Below are positions 10,541 to 18,645 of a stretch of DNA of 64,000 nucleotides, piece by piece. The stretch is from positions 1 to 64,000 of the forward strand of contig CACYTI010000002.1 of assembly GCA_902777275.1 (NCBI GenBank). Reading direction: 5' to 3'. The translations under genes and the position numbers were made by a program. The notes under the pieces were generated by a model. That model was not told the DNA's origin, searched no databases, and saw nothing but the letters and a program-made list of their open reading frames with translations. Within the stretch, counting starts at the first letter, position 1, and every line of letters begins with the position of its first letter. Source of the DNA: an uncultured Ruminococcus sp. (GTDB lineage: Bacteria; Bacillota; Clostridia; Oscillospirales; Acutalibacteraceae).

Positions 10541-12286
10541 TTATTCGCTAATGCGGTTGACCGTTACGATCGTGGCGTTGAAGCCAATCACACGGTTATA
10601 TTCTATTTTTGAGCTGATGGTCCTTACCAGCTTCAAGCCCGTTATCATCTCACCCGAGTTATCAATGTACTCCGTCGGATTGAAGATTTTTCCATTGTCG
10701 CGCACCTTCAGAACGACTGCTTCCGGTGTGATTTTCAGGAAAATATCGATCATATCCGATTTTGCGGTTGAAGCGTATTTTGCGGTGTTGACGCACAGCT
10801 CCTCAACGGAGATGCCGATTATACCGGCTGTGTTTTCATCGACCCCTTTGCCGCGGCAGTAATCTATCGCGGTTTGAGATGCCTTCAAAGCCGCGTCAAT
10901 CTTGTTTTCAAGGCTGAAATCATAGGTATCGCCGTCCGGCTTCTTGGGCAGCAGCAGGAACGTGGTTTTTCCTTTCCGTTTTGCCATGAAGCCCATCGCC
11001 AAAACCATAACGACGATCGCCAAAACAGCGGAAATCACGTGTGACAGCCAAATTGTGTTGGGATTTACCAGCGACAAAGCCCAGAGCACGGGAATAAAGA
11101 ATACCGTTCCCTCCAGCACGGTCAGCACGGTCGCCGCGTTTCGGTGACCCGTTGACTGATAATGCGAGCGGAGGATGAACAGGATACCGGTGGCGGGAAT
11201 ACAAAGTGAAAACATAAAGATAGCGCCGGGCAGAAGCGCCTGTGCGTCAGCTCCCGTCACGTTGAAGACCGCACCGGTTTGAAGCGGGAAAATCATAAAT
11301 ACAGCCATTATCACAACGCAGATGATTTCCATTACCAACATGGAACGCTTGAACAGCCTGCGGATACCGTTGTAATCCTGCGCTCCGAACAGCGCTCCGT
11401 TTATCGGGAGCATGGTTTGAGCGGTTCCGGTAAAGAAGATATTGGCTACGCTCATCACCGATGAGCAAACCACGAGCACCTGACCGCCTACCGCGCCGAG
11501 AGTGCTGAGGACTATCATATTGAGAAATTCATTTTTCAGGAACATACACAGGTACATCAGCGCCGTAGCCAAGCCGAGATGGAAGGCGTTGAACATCAGA
11601 CGCAAATCTTTAAATCCGATGCGCGTGAAGAACACCGTCCGCTTGGATGAACGGAAATACGGGATCAGCAGGAACAGGGTCGCCGTAAAGCCGATGTTTG
11701 TCGCCCAGCCTGCGCCGGCGATACCAAATTTACAAATTCCCATAAAGACGTAATCTAATGTTAAATTAAGCGCGTTGGACACGATCGGCAGCGCAACGGC
11801 AAGCTTGCGCAAGCCGTCCACCCGGACAAACGCAGAGGTGCCGTTGAGCAGAACCATGGGCACGCCTAAAAACAGCACGGGAATCAGATAATCAGACACG
11901 GGCTGCAGTAATTCCTCTTTGCCTACGCAAAGCCCATATGACATCGGTTCCCTGAAAATCAAGCCTGCCAGTCCAAGCAAAGCCATGAAAACAGAGCCGA
12001 CAATAATAGCGATGGTAAAGCATTTGTTTGCCGTTTTTTGATCGCGTTTTCCTTTATACGTCACCGCGAGTGTGTTTCCGCCGTAAATGAACAGCCCAAA
12101 AACCATATTAAGGACGTAAATCAGCGGACCGATCAGGTTGGTCGCGTTCAGGTCATTGGCGGTCAGAAGCTGACCGACCATGATCCTGTCAACTATCGCG
12201 GCAATGGACGCGCATCCGCTCATTGCCAGCGTTGCAAACAGGTATTCGTTATACTTATGATTGATTAATCTTCCGTTTCTCTCCAT
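10541..12286 (-). CDS. MATE-family exporter fused to a C-terminal GHKL (RsbW-like) ATPase domain
   Basis: About 581 residues. Residues 1 to about 440 are hydrophobic, with the paired six-helix layout of MATE multidrug/oligosaccharide exporters. The last ~125 residues are soluble and look like a serine-kinase/anti-sigma type HATPase: an N-box in EELCVNTAKYA, a G1 box RDNGKIFNP and a TGLKLVR segment. So an antiporter is joined to a nucleotide-binding domain, unlike ordinary MATE proteins of ~450 residues. The GTG at 12295 forms part of the Shine-Dalgarno sequence AGGGTGA, so ATG at 12286 is preferred. It is the first gene of a two-gene operon with the NRPS, which suggests product export. What the ATPase domain controls is unknown. 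Confidence 0.88.
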   Translation of the reverse strand: MERNGRLINHKYNEYLFATLAMSGCASIAAIVDRIMVGQLLTANDLNATNLIGPLIYVLNMVFGLFIYGGNTLAVTYKGKRDQKTANKCFTIAIIVGSVFMALLGLAGLIFREPMSYGLCVGKEELLQPVSDYLIPVLFLGVPMVLLNGTSAFVRVDGLRKLAVALPIVSNALNLTLDYVFMGICKFGIAGAGWATNIGFTATLFLLIPYFRSSKRTVFFTRIGFKDLRLMFNAFHLGLATALMYLCMFLKNEFLNMIVLSTLGAVGGQVLVVCSSVMSVANIFFTGTAQTMLPINGALFGAQDYNGIRRLFKRSMLVMEIICVVIMAVFMIFPLQTGAVFNVTGADAQALLPGAIFMFSLCIPATGILFILRSHYQSTGHRNAATVLTVLEGTVFFIPVLWALSLVNPNTIWLSHVISAVLAIVVMVLAMGFMAKRKGKTTFLLLPKKPDGDTYDFSLENKIDAALKASQTAIDYCRGKGVDENTAGIIGISVEELCVNTAKYASTAKSDMIDIFLKITPEAVVLKVRDNGKIFNPTEYIDNSGEMITGLKLVRTISSKIEYNRVIGFNATIVTVNRISE

Positions 12287-12348
12287 ATCGTTCACCCTAT
12301 CTGTTTAGGTTAGGTACTGCTGATATATGATGCAGAAATTCCATTTAC

Positions 12349-12377
12349 ATTATAGCCGAACAAAAAAACAAATGCAA
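12349..12377 (-). promoter_or_regulatory. Sigma-A type promoter for the exporter/NRPS operon
   Basis: On the minus strand, TTGCAT (12377-12372) and TATAAT (12354-12349) are separated by 17 bases. This predicts a transcript start near 12342 and a leader of about 50 bases before the exporter start. Confidence 0.7.
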
Positions 12378-12499
12378 TATAAAAGGAGCTTAAAATAGCA
12401 AAAAATCTGTTAAATTTGTTAAATAATCCGCGGTTTGATCTCCGAGTACCGTTAAGATGACAGTTAAACTGATCAAGATCATGTTTCGAGACAAATTCA

Positions 12500-12561
12500 C
12501 CCCGATCTGTCAACAAATAAACACTTTGACTATACAGTGTTCAATAGTAGACAAATCGGGG
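12500..12561. promoter_or_regulatory. 62-bp concentric dyad upstream of the exporter/NRPS promoter
   Basis: Outer arms CCCCGATCTGTC (12500-12511) and GACAAATCGGGG (12550-12561) match at 11 of 12 positions. Inner arms AACACT (12520-12525) and AGTGTT (12536-12541) are perfect. Both pairs share the same centre at 12530.5. There is no U-run, so an operator is more likely than a terminator. It lies about 125-185 bp upstream of the minus-strand promoter. Confidence 0.5.
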
Positions 12562-12623
12562 TTTCTTGAAGATTGAATTTATAACGGGAATCTCTGATAA
12601 TTCAATGTTGTGCAGAAGTGCGA

Positions 12624-12747
12624 AAGATTTATGGCAGAATATTGTCAAAGCTCCGCAGGAGTAATGACGTATTTCAAGGAGCTTTGGCAATATTCTGCCG
12701 TGAAGATTCCGTGCTTATGCGCGGTAGAGAATTGTTAGAGGTTCCCT
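12624..12747 (+). repeat. 124-bp dispersed hairpin repeat, copy 1
   Basis: Matches the reverse complement of 43341-43464 over 124 positions without gaps, about 90% identical (13 differences by hand count). It contains a 22-base inverted repeat (12633-12654 with 12678-12699, one mismatch that would be a G.U in RNA) around a 23-base loop. It lies in the 571-bp non-coding stretch between the hydrolase and exporter genes. The flanking 12751-12819 holds another inverted repeat, GAGCATATT/AATATGCTC. I see no gene here. Confidence 0.85.
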
Positions 12748-12866
12748 ATAGAGCATATTGCGTCCTCCGTTCTTGGCTTCCGGACAATACCTTCTAACGG
12801 ATTTGATGCAAATATGCTCTGATTTTTCATTTTTTCAGCAGGCTCTATTTGTTGCCCGAAAATTAA

Positions 12867-13772
12867 CTACAGATCCATAAAAACCAAGATATCCTCAATT
12901 ACCTCATCGCGGCAGACGTCGTTTAATATTTCATGGCGGCAGCCGTCATAGAGCTTCATTCTCACGTCCTTGCCTTGCTTTTTAAGTATATTGAATACCG
13001 CTGTAACTCCGTTGCCGTAGTTTCCCACGGGGTCCCCGCTGCCAGACACAAGGAGAATCGGCAGCTTATCGCTTATGTGTGTGAACCATACTTTGCGGTT
13101 GCATATGGATTGCAGTTTGATCAGAGCGTAATAGCCGTTCAGCTTGAAATTATAGGAACAGTATTTGTCGGCGCGGAAGGCATCGCGCACCTCTTTTTTC
13201 GTGCTAAGCCACGCTAAATAGTCATTCTCTTCTTTATAGTGACGGCAATAGCTGCTGAAAATCAGCTTTTGAATGTCGGGCGACTCGGCGCGTGCACCGT
13301 CTTTTTTTATTGCTGCTTTAATCAGGGCGAGCCCCGCGTCCGAGGCGGGGTTTGGGCCGCCCGTGCCCATGAAAATCACCTTGTCCCAGTAATTGGGATT
13401 TGCAGAGCAGCGGGTGATGAACGAGCCCATGCTGTGTCCCATCAAAAAGCAGGGGAGAGCTTTGCCGTATTTCTTTTTCATAAGGCGCGTTACGGTTTGA
13501 ACGTCCTCGACCATATTCTCCCACTTTTCTATACAGCCGAGCTCGCTTTCATTTTCGGCGGTATAGCCGTGTCCCAGATTGTCAAAGCCATAGCAGATAT
13601 AGCCGTGCTCCGCCATTTCACGCATAAAGCCCTCATAGCGTCGGATGTGCTCTGTCATTCCGTGTACAACATGAAACAGTCCCTTCGCCTCTCCTTCGGG
13701 GGTGAAAACGCGAAAGTAAAGCTTGTGCTTTCCGTCGGAGGAGGGGATCCTTCTTTCTGTAATTGTTATCAT
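12867..13772 (-). CDS. Alpha/beta hydrolase, monoacylglycerol lipase / lysophospholipase-like
   Basis: About 301 residues of the serine aminopeptidase S33 / monoglyceride lipase type. The nucleophile elbow is GHSMGS, the probable acid is in SGSGDPVGN and the histidine in GCRHEIL near the C-terminus. The start is ATG at 13772, whose A is the last base of the glpK stop codon (TAATG). The site GAGGAAG lies inside the glpK 3' end; a 15-residue upstream extension would run into glpK. Pairing with glycerol kinase suggests that the hydrolase releases glycerol from monoglycerides or lysolipids which the kinase then phosphorylates. There is no signal peptide, so it is cytoplasmic. Substrate specificity is inferred. 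Confidence 0.85.
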   Translation of the reverse strand: MITITERRIPSSDGKHKLYFRVFTPEGEAKGLFHVVHGMTEHIRRYEGFMREMAEHGYICYGFDNLGHGYTAENESELGCIEKWENMVEDVQTVTRLMKKKYGKALPCFLMGHSMGSFITRCSANPNYWDKVIFMGTGGPNPASDAGLALIKAAIKKDGARAESPDIQKLIFSSYCRHYKEENDYLAWLSTKKEVRDAFRADKYCSYNFKLNGYYALIKLQSICNRKVWFTHISDKLPILLVSGSGDPVGNYGNGVTAVFNILKKQGKDVRMKLYDGCRHEILNDVCRDEVIEDILVFMDL

Positions 13773-15253
13773 TATTCTTCCTCGCTTAGCAGACAGGATT
13801 TGACCGCCCTGCGCCAACCGTTCAGCAGTTTTTCGCGCCTGTCGAGGGTCATATCGGGTTTAAATACGGTGACTGATGATTTATCGGAAAACGGGCTTTG
13901 ACAAAAGCCGACGGCTTTGCCCGCAAGCATTGCCGCGCCTGCGGCGGTTGCCTCTGTCTGAGCCGGACGTATAACGTTCAGGTTTGAAATATCCGCCTGA
14001 AACTGCATTAACAGATTGTTTGCCGATGCTCCGCCGTCCGCTTTAAGAGCGTTAATTGATTTTCCCGTATCCTCGCGCATGGCGGAAATTACGTCCTCAG
14101 ATTGATACGCAATGCTTTCGAGCGCGGCTCGGACGATGTGCTCCGCTCCCGCTCCGCGCGTAAGTCCCGTTATAACTCCGCGCGCCCTCATGTTCCAGTG
14201 GGGAGCGCCCAAGCCCGCGAAGGCGGGAACGATGTACACTCCGCCGTTGTCGCGCGCTTTCCTTGCGACCGATTCGCTTTCCGCCGCGCTTTCTATAAAT
14301 CTCAGCCCGTCGCGCAGCCATTGTATCACCGCGCCGCCGACGAACACGCTTCCTTCAAGCGCGTACTGTACGGGCTCGTTTTCGCAGGTCGCGGATACGG
14401 TCGTCACCAGACCGTGACGGCTCAGCACAGGCGTTTCTCCCGTGTTGGCAAGCAAAAAACAGCCTGTTCCGTAGGTTATTTTTAAATCTCCCGGCTGTGT
14501 GCAGCCCTGACCGTACAGAGCCGCCTGCTGGTCGCCCGCTATTCCGCAGACGGGGATTTCAGCGCCCATAAGACCGATATAGCCGTAGATCTCGCTGCTG
14601 CTGCGAACCTCGGGCAGCATTTGCGGCGGTATAGTGAGAAGCTCACAAAGCTCTCTGTCCCATTCGTGAGTGTGAATGTTGTAGAGCATGGTGCGCGAGG
14701 CATTGGTGCGGTCGGTCACGTGTGCTTTTCCGCCCGTCAGCTTCCAGAGCAGCCATGTGTCAACTGTTCCGAAGAGCAGCTCGCCGCACTCCGCTTTTTC
14801 GCGCGCGCCCTTCACGTTGTCGAGTATCCATTTTATTTTGGTGCCGCTGAAATACGCGTCGGGGCGCAGTCCCGTTTTTCGGGCTATCAGATCCGCGTAT
14901 CCCCGGCGCTCAAGCTCCTCACAGTAGTCAGCCGTTCTGCGGCACTGCCACACAATGGCGTTGTATACGGGTTTTCCCGTAGCTTTTTCCCAGACAACGG
15001 TCGTTTCGCGCTGATTCGTGATTCCGATACCGGCGATCTCGTCGGGAGAAACGCCGCTTTTTGCCACGCATTCCGTCATTGAGGCGTATTGACAGGCGTA
15101 TATTTCTGCGGGGTTGTGCTCGACCAGACCGGGGCGCGGATAGATTTGCGGGATCTCATGCTGAGCCATGCTCACAACATGAAAATCCCTGTCGAAAAGA
15201 ATGCTCCGCGCGCTCGTTGTACCCTCGTCAAGGGCGAGAATATATTTTTTCAT
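13772..15253 (-). CDS. glpK: Glycerol kinase
   Basis: 493 residues, the usual FGGY-kinase size. It phosphorylates glycerol to glycerol-3-phosphate with ATP. Recognised from [14 protein letters not shown] at the N-terminus, [12 protein letters not shown] in the middle and [17 protein letters not shown] near the C-terminus. It also keeps the NIHTHEWD segment, where Gram-positive enzymes carry the histidine phosphorylated by PTS HPr, so catabolite control is possible. Start at ATG 15253 with GGAGG; ten extra upstream codons are rejected. No glpF or glpD is adjacent. It is translationally coupled to the downstream hydrolase. Confidence 0.96.
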   Translation of the reverse strand: MKKYILALDEGTTSARSILFDRDFHVVSMAQHEIPQIYPRPGLVEHNPAEIYACQYASMTECVAKSGVSPDEIAGIGITNQRETTVVWEKATGKPVYNAIVWQCRRTADYCEELERRGYADLIARKTGLRPDAYFSGTKIKWILDNVKGAREKAECGELLFGTVDTWLLWKLTGGKAHVTDRTNASRTMLYNIHTHEWDRELCELLTIPPQMLPEVRSSSEIYGYIGLMGAEIPVCGIAGDQQAALYGQGCTQPGDLKITYGTGCFLLANTGETPVLSRHGLVTTVSATCENEPVQYALEGSVFVGGAVIQWLRDGLRFIESAAESESVARKARDNGGVYIVPAFAGLGAPHWNMRARGVITGLTRGAGAEHIVRAALESIAYQSEDVISAMREDTGKSINALKADGGASANNLLMQFQADISNLNVIRPAQTEATAAGAAMLAGKAVGFCQSPFSDKSSVTVFKPDMTLDRREKLLNGWRRAVKSCLLSEEE

Positions 15254-15272
15254 TGTATCCTCCGCGACAAAT

Positions 15273-15298
15273 CGGGAGCGCACAGCCGCGCGCTCCCG
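15273..15298 (-). terminator. Hairpin between the flavodiiron gene and glpK
   Basis: Perfect 9-bp stem CGGGAGCGC/GCGCTCCCG with an 8-base loop. The minus-strand sequence after it (ATTTGT) has only a weak T-run, so termination efficiency is uncertain. Confidence 0.5.
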
Positions 15299-15324
15299 TG
15301 TGAATTTGTTTTGACAGGTAAACG

Positions 15325-17118
15325 TTACCCTTCTATCGGCTCAAAGTCCGCGACTCCGTGCTTGCAGAGCGGACAGATGAAGTCCTCGGGCAGCTCGTCG
15401 CCCTCGTAAATATAGCCGCAAATCTTGCAGACCCAGCCCTTTTTGCCTTCGGTTTCGGGCTTGGGCTTTACGTTGTTCTGATAATAGGTGTAGCTCATTG
15501 TTTCCTTGTCGGAAATCACGCGCGCCTCGGTGACGCTGCAAATGAACATTCCGTGGGTGTCGAGGTCGATGTAATCCTCAACCTTGAGCGACATAAAGGA
15601 GTTGATGTATTTGGGCAGGAAAACCAAGCCGTTGTCGGAGCGTAGAGTTTCAAAGCTTTGGAACTTGTCAACGTTCTTGCCGCTTTGGAAGCCGAAGTTC
15701 TCAAACACGCTGAACGGAGCCTCAACGGACAGGCAGTTTACGTTCATAACGCCGGTGTTCTTAATGGTGTGGTGCGAATAGTTCTGCTTGTTGATGCAGA
15801 CCGCGATGCGGTTGGGCTGGTTTGTGACCTGAGTAACGGTGTTGACGATCAAGCCGTTGTCATTTTTGCCGTCGTTGGAGGTGACAACATACAGACCGTA
15901 GCCGATCTTGAACAGCGCGGTGAGGTCGTTCTTGTTGGCGGTCTCGCCATCCTGCTCGATGTAGTCGTGACAGAGGGCGGCGGCGAGCTTGTCGATCTGC
16001 TCGCGGCTGTCGTTGTTGAGCGCGGACATAATGCGTACAACGGGCTCAATGAATTCGATGTTCTTGCAGCCTTCGAGCATTTTCTTCATGATTTTTGCAG
16101 CGAGGGGCGCCCATGAACCGTTTTCGATAAGGGCAATCTTCTTGTTCTGGAAGTTTCTCTCGGTTAGATGTTCAATGAACTCGCGCATAAAGGGGAAAAT
16201 CTCTGCGTTGTAGGTGGTTGTGGCTAAAACAATCCTTCCGTAGCGGAAAGCGTCCTCAACGCACTCAGCCATATCCTCGCGGGCGAGGTCGTTGACAACG
16301 ACCTTGGGGCAGCCGTTAGCCTTGAGCTTTTCGGCAAGCAGCTCAACAGCTTGCTTTGTGTTGCCGTAAACCGAGGTGTAGGCGATCATAATTCCCTCGG
16401 TCTCAACGCTGTAGCTTGACCATGTGTTGTAGAGGTCAAGGTAGTATCCGAGGTTCTCGGTCAGAACGGGACCGTGAAGCGGACAGATGATCTCAATATC
16501 AAGCTTTGCGGCTTTTTTGAGAACGTTCTGAACCTGAGCGCCGTACTTGCCGACGATTCCGATGTAGTATCTTCTTGCCTCGCAAGCCCAATCCTCCTCA
16601 ACGTCTAAAGCGCCGAACTTGCCGAAGCCGTCAGCCGAGAAAAGAACCTTGTCCTTTACGTCGTAGGTCATGATGACCTCGGGCCAGTGAACCATGGGAG
16701 CGGCTACAAAAGCAAGGGTGTGCTCGCCGAGCGAAAGCGTGTCGCCCTCCTTGACAACGATTCTTCTTTCGGCAAAATCGGTGCCGAAGAAGTTCTGCAT
16801 CATTGTAAACGCCTTGGCGCTCGAAACGATCGTCGCATCGGGATAATTCTTCATAAAGTTGAAGATATTCGCCGAATGGTCGGGCTCCATGTGCTGAACA
16901 ACAAGATAGTCCGGTTTTTTGTCGCCGAGAGCCTCGTCAAGGTTGTTGAGCCACTCAAATTTAAATCTGCGGTCAACGGTGTCCATTACCGCGATTTTTT
17001 CGTCAAGAATGACGTAGGAGTTGTAAGCCATGCCGTTCGGCACAACATACTGCCCCTCGAACAGGTCGATCTTGTGGTCGTTCACGCCAACGTAAACAAT
17101 GTCGTTTGTAACTTTCAT
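15325..17118 (-). CDS. Four-domain flavodiiron protein (oxygen/NO reductase) with flavin reductase and rubredoxin modules
   Basis: 597 residues. Residues 1 to ~240 are a metallo-beta-lactamase di-iron domain with a full ligand set: H76, E78, D80 and H81 in HMEPDH, H144, D163 and H215. Residues ~243-390 are a flavodoxin domain (YTSVYGNT). About 398-545 is a flavin reductase-like FMN domain. The last ~40 residues are a rubredoxin (CKICG and CPLC). Standard FprA is ~400 residues; this fusion could pass electrons from NAD(P)H to the di-iron site within one chain. Role: reductive removal of O2 or NO in the anaerobe cytoplasm. It is transcribed divergently from the peroxidase/thioredoxin operon. 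Confidence 0.95.
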   Translation of the reverse strand: MKVTNDIVYVGVNDHKIDLFEGQYVVPNGMAYNSYVILDEKIAVMDTVDRRFKFEWLNNLDEALGDKKPDYLVVQHMEPDHSANIFNFMKNYPDATIVSSAKAFTMMQNFFGTDFAERRIVVKEGDTLSLGEHTLAFVAAPMVHWPEVIMTYDVKDKVLFSADGFGKFGALDVEEDWACEARRYYIGIVGKYGAQVQNVLKKAAKLDIEIICPLHGPVLTENLGYYLDLYNTWSSYSVETEGIMIAYTSVYGNTKQAVELLAEKLKANGCPKVVVNDLAREDMAECVEDAFRYGRIVLATTTYNAEIFPFMREFIEHLTERNFQNKKIALIENGSWAPLAAKIMKKMLEGCKNIEFIEPVVRIMSALNNDSREQIDKLAAALCHDYIEQDGETANKNDLTALFKIGYGLYVVTSNDGKNDNGLIVNTVTQVTNQPNRIAVCINKQNYSHHTIKNTGVMNVNCLSVEAPFSVFENFGFQSGKNVDKFQSFETLRSDNGLVFLPKYINSFMSLKVEDYIDLDTHGMFICSVTEARVISDKETMSYTYYQNNVKPKPETEGKKGWVCKICGYIYEGDELPEDFICPLCKHGVADFEPIEG

Positions 17119-17164
17119 ACAATAACCTCATTTCTTATGAATAATTTTGGTTCTGCTTGGTACA

Positions 17165-17193
17165 ATTGTAACATAGAGCTGCGAATTTTACAA
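17165..17193 (-). promoter_or_regulatory. Promoter of the flavodiiron gene
   Basis: On the minus strand TTGTAA (17193-17188), 17 bases, then TACAAT (17170-17165), preceded by TG as in an extended -10. The -10 is embedded in the 10-bp palindrome TACAATTGTA (17161-17170), which resembles OhrR half-sites. Confidence 0.6.
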
Positions 17194-17239
17194 GGAGTTT
17201 TTGCAAAACATTTTGCGGTATTTGCGACAATTAAAAAAA

Positions 17240-17251
17240 TTTGTATACAAA
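17240..17251. promoter_or_regulatory. Perfect 12-bp palindrome in the divergent redox promoter region
   Basis: TTTGTATACAAA lies between the two divergent promoters. It resembles TTGTA/TACAA peroxide-regulator half-sites, but its spacing differs from the main OhrR-like box, so the assignment is tentative. Confidence 0.4.
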
Positions 17252-17269
17252 ATATTTTTTCAAAAACTA

Positions 17270-17298
17270 TTGACAAACACAAACAGTTTTGATACAAT
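17270..17298 (+). promoter_or_regulatory. Promoter of the gpx-ohrR-trxA-trxB operon
   Basis: TTGACA (17270-17275), 17-base spacer, TACAAT (17293-17298). It lies 43 bases before the gpx start codon, which has the ribosome binding site GGGAGG. Confidence 0.8.
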
Positions 17299-17307
17299 TA
17301 ATTTGTA
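17293..17307. promoter_or_regulatory. OhrR-like operator overlapping the -10
   Basis: TACAATTAATTTGTA is a near-perfect inverted repeat (6 of 7 half-site positions). It closely resembles the Bacillus subtilis OhrR operator core TACAATTNAATTGTA. It covers the -10 of the operon that encodes an OhrR-type regulator, which implies autorepression relieved by peroxides. Confidence 0.7.
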
Positions 17308-17340
17308 AGCAAAATAATTTGATTCAAGGGAGGAATCATT

Positions 17341-17880
17341 ATGACATTCTATGATTTCAAGGTAAAAAAACGCCGCGGTGAGGATTTCGATCTCGCCTCG
17401 CTTCGCGGAAAGGTCGTGCTCATTGTGAACACAGCTACGGGCTGCGGATTCACTCCGCAGTACAAGGGTCTTGAGGAGCTTTACGAGAAGTATCATGACA
17501 AGGGCTTTGAGATTTTGGATTTTCCGTGCAACCAGTTTGCGAACCAGGCGCCCGAGAACGACGATGAGATCCATCAGTTCTGCACGCTGCGCTATAAAAC
17601 ACAGTTTGACCAGATGAAGAAAATCGACGTAAACGGCGAAAACGAGGATCCGCTCTTCACGTTTTTGAAAAAGGAAATGCCTGACGAGGAAGTCAAGGGG
17701 CTTAAAGCAAAGGCAGCTATGAAGGCGGTTTCCAAAATCAGCAAGACCACAAAAAGCGCGTCGGATATAAAGTGGAACTTTACAAAGTTTTTGGTTAACC
17801 GTGACGGCAATGTCGTCGGCAGGTTCAATCCCACTGTTGAGCCGGAAAAAATAGAGGGCGACATCGTCGCTTGCTTATAA
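17341..17880 (+). CDS. Glutathione peroxidase family protein (cysteine type)
   Basis: 179 residues. The peroxidatic residue is C35 in NTATGCGFTPQ, where animal enzymes have selenocysteine; the family motifs FPCNQF and WNFTKF are present. Bacterial Cys-type members usually take electrons from thioredoxin rather than glutathione. That fits here, because trxA and trxB lie in the same operon. Reaction: reduction of H2O2 or organic hydroperoxides in the cytoplasm. It is the first gene after the OhrR-boxed promoter, 4 bp before ohrR. Confidence 0.94.
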   Translation: MTFYDFKVKKRRGEDFDLASLRGKVVLIVNTATGCGFTPQYKGLEELYEKYHDKGFEILDFPCNQFANQAPENDDEIHQFCTLRYKTQFDQMKKIDVNGENEDPLFTFLKKEMPDEEVKGLKAKAAMKAVSKISKTTKSASDIKWNFTKFLVNRDGNVVGRFNPTVEPEKIEGDIVACL

Positions 17881-17884
17881 GCTT

Positions 17885-18328
17885 ATGGAAGATAAATACG
17901 AAGCGTTAAGGCTGAAAAACCAGCTTTGCTTTCCTCTTTATCTCTGCGCTAAGGAGATACAGCGGCGGTATACGCCGTATCTGGACGAGCTTAATCTGAC
18001 CTATACGCAGTATGTTGTAATGATGTATTTTTGGGAGTACGGCAGCTCCAATGTCAAGGCGATAGGCAAAACGCTGCTGCTTGACCCCAGCACGCTCACG
18101 CCGCTGCTGAAAAAGCTTGAGGCTAAGGGTTATATCACTCGCACGCGTTCCGAGCGCGACGAGCGCAATCTTATAGTTTCCCTGACTGAAAGCGGCGAGG
18201 AGCTTAAAAACAGGGCGGTTGACATCCCGTGCAAGATAGGAAAATGCTTGGATTTATCCGAGGAAGAGGCAGCTGAGTTGTACCGTATTCTGTACAAGGT
18301 GCTGCAAAATGTTGAAAAGGAGCAATAA
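17885..18328 (+). CDS. ohrR: MarR-family organic hydroperoxide sensor, OhrR type
   Basis: 147 residues with a winged-helix MarR fold. The N-terminus LKNQLCFPLY places a cysteine at position 15 and tyrosines at 19, 29 and 40, the same positions as the reactive Cys15 and its hydrogen-bonding tyrosines in B. subtilis OhrR. It should repress until Cys15 is oxidised. Start is 4 bp after the gpx stop with no clear Shine-Dalgarno sequence, so translation is probably coupled. A candidate operator overlaps the operon's -10. No ohrA peroxiredoxin is adjacent; instead it appears to control a peroxidase/thioredoxin set. Confidence 0.9.
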   Translation: MEDKYEALRLKNQLCFPLYLCAKEIQRRYTPYLDELNLTYTQYVVMMYFWEYGSSNVKAIGKTLLLDPSTLTPLLKKLEAKGYITRTRSERDERNLIVSLTESGEELKNRAVDIPCKIGKCLDLSEEEAAELYRILYKVLQNVEKEQ

Positions 18329-18330
18329 AA

Positions 18331-18639
18331 ATGGCAGTTAAAAATGTAACGGTTGATAATTTCAATGAAGAAGTATTGCAGGTAAAGCTTCCTGTTTTAG
18401 CGGATTTTTACGCTGATTGGTGCGGTCCGTGCAGAATGCTCAGACCGGCTTTGGAGCAGATATCCGAGGAGAGAACGGATGTCATCGTTGCTGCGGTGAA
18501 CATCGACGAAAATCCAGAGCTCGCCGATGACTACGACATCTCGTCAATTCCCTGCGTTATCCTTTTCAAGGACGGCGCAGAAGTCGACAGGAGCATAGGA
18601 CTTGTTCCGAAGGAGGCGCTTGAGGCGCTGTTGGGGTAA
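18331..18639 (+). CDS. trxA: Thioredoxin
   Basis: 102 residues, the standard length, with the active site WCGPC (C31, C34) and the cis-proline region SSIPCVILF. It is a disulfide reductant in the cytoplasm, here probably feeding the upstream peroxidase. The start is 2 bp after the ohrR stop with AAAGGAG overlapping the ohrR end. The next gene is its reductase, 6 bp away. Confidence 0.96.
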   Translation: MAVKNVTVDNFNEEVLQVKLPVLADFYADWCGPCRMLRPALEQISEERTDVIVAAVNIDENPELADDYDISSIPCVILFKDGAEVDRSIGLVPKEALEALLG

Positions 18640-18645
18640 GCTGAT

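Noticed and set aside
12500..12561. Rho-independent terminator of the hydrolase transcript
   Set aside because: The stem is interrupted by unpaired stretches and no T-run follows on either strand.
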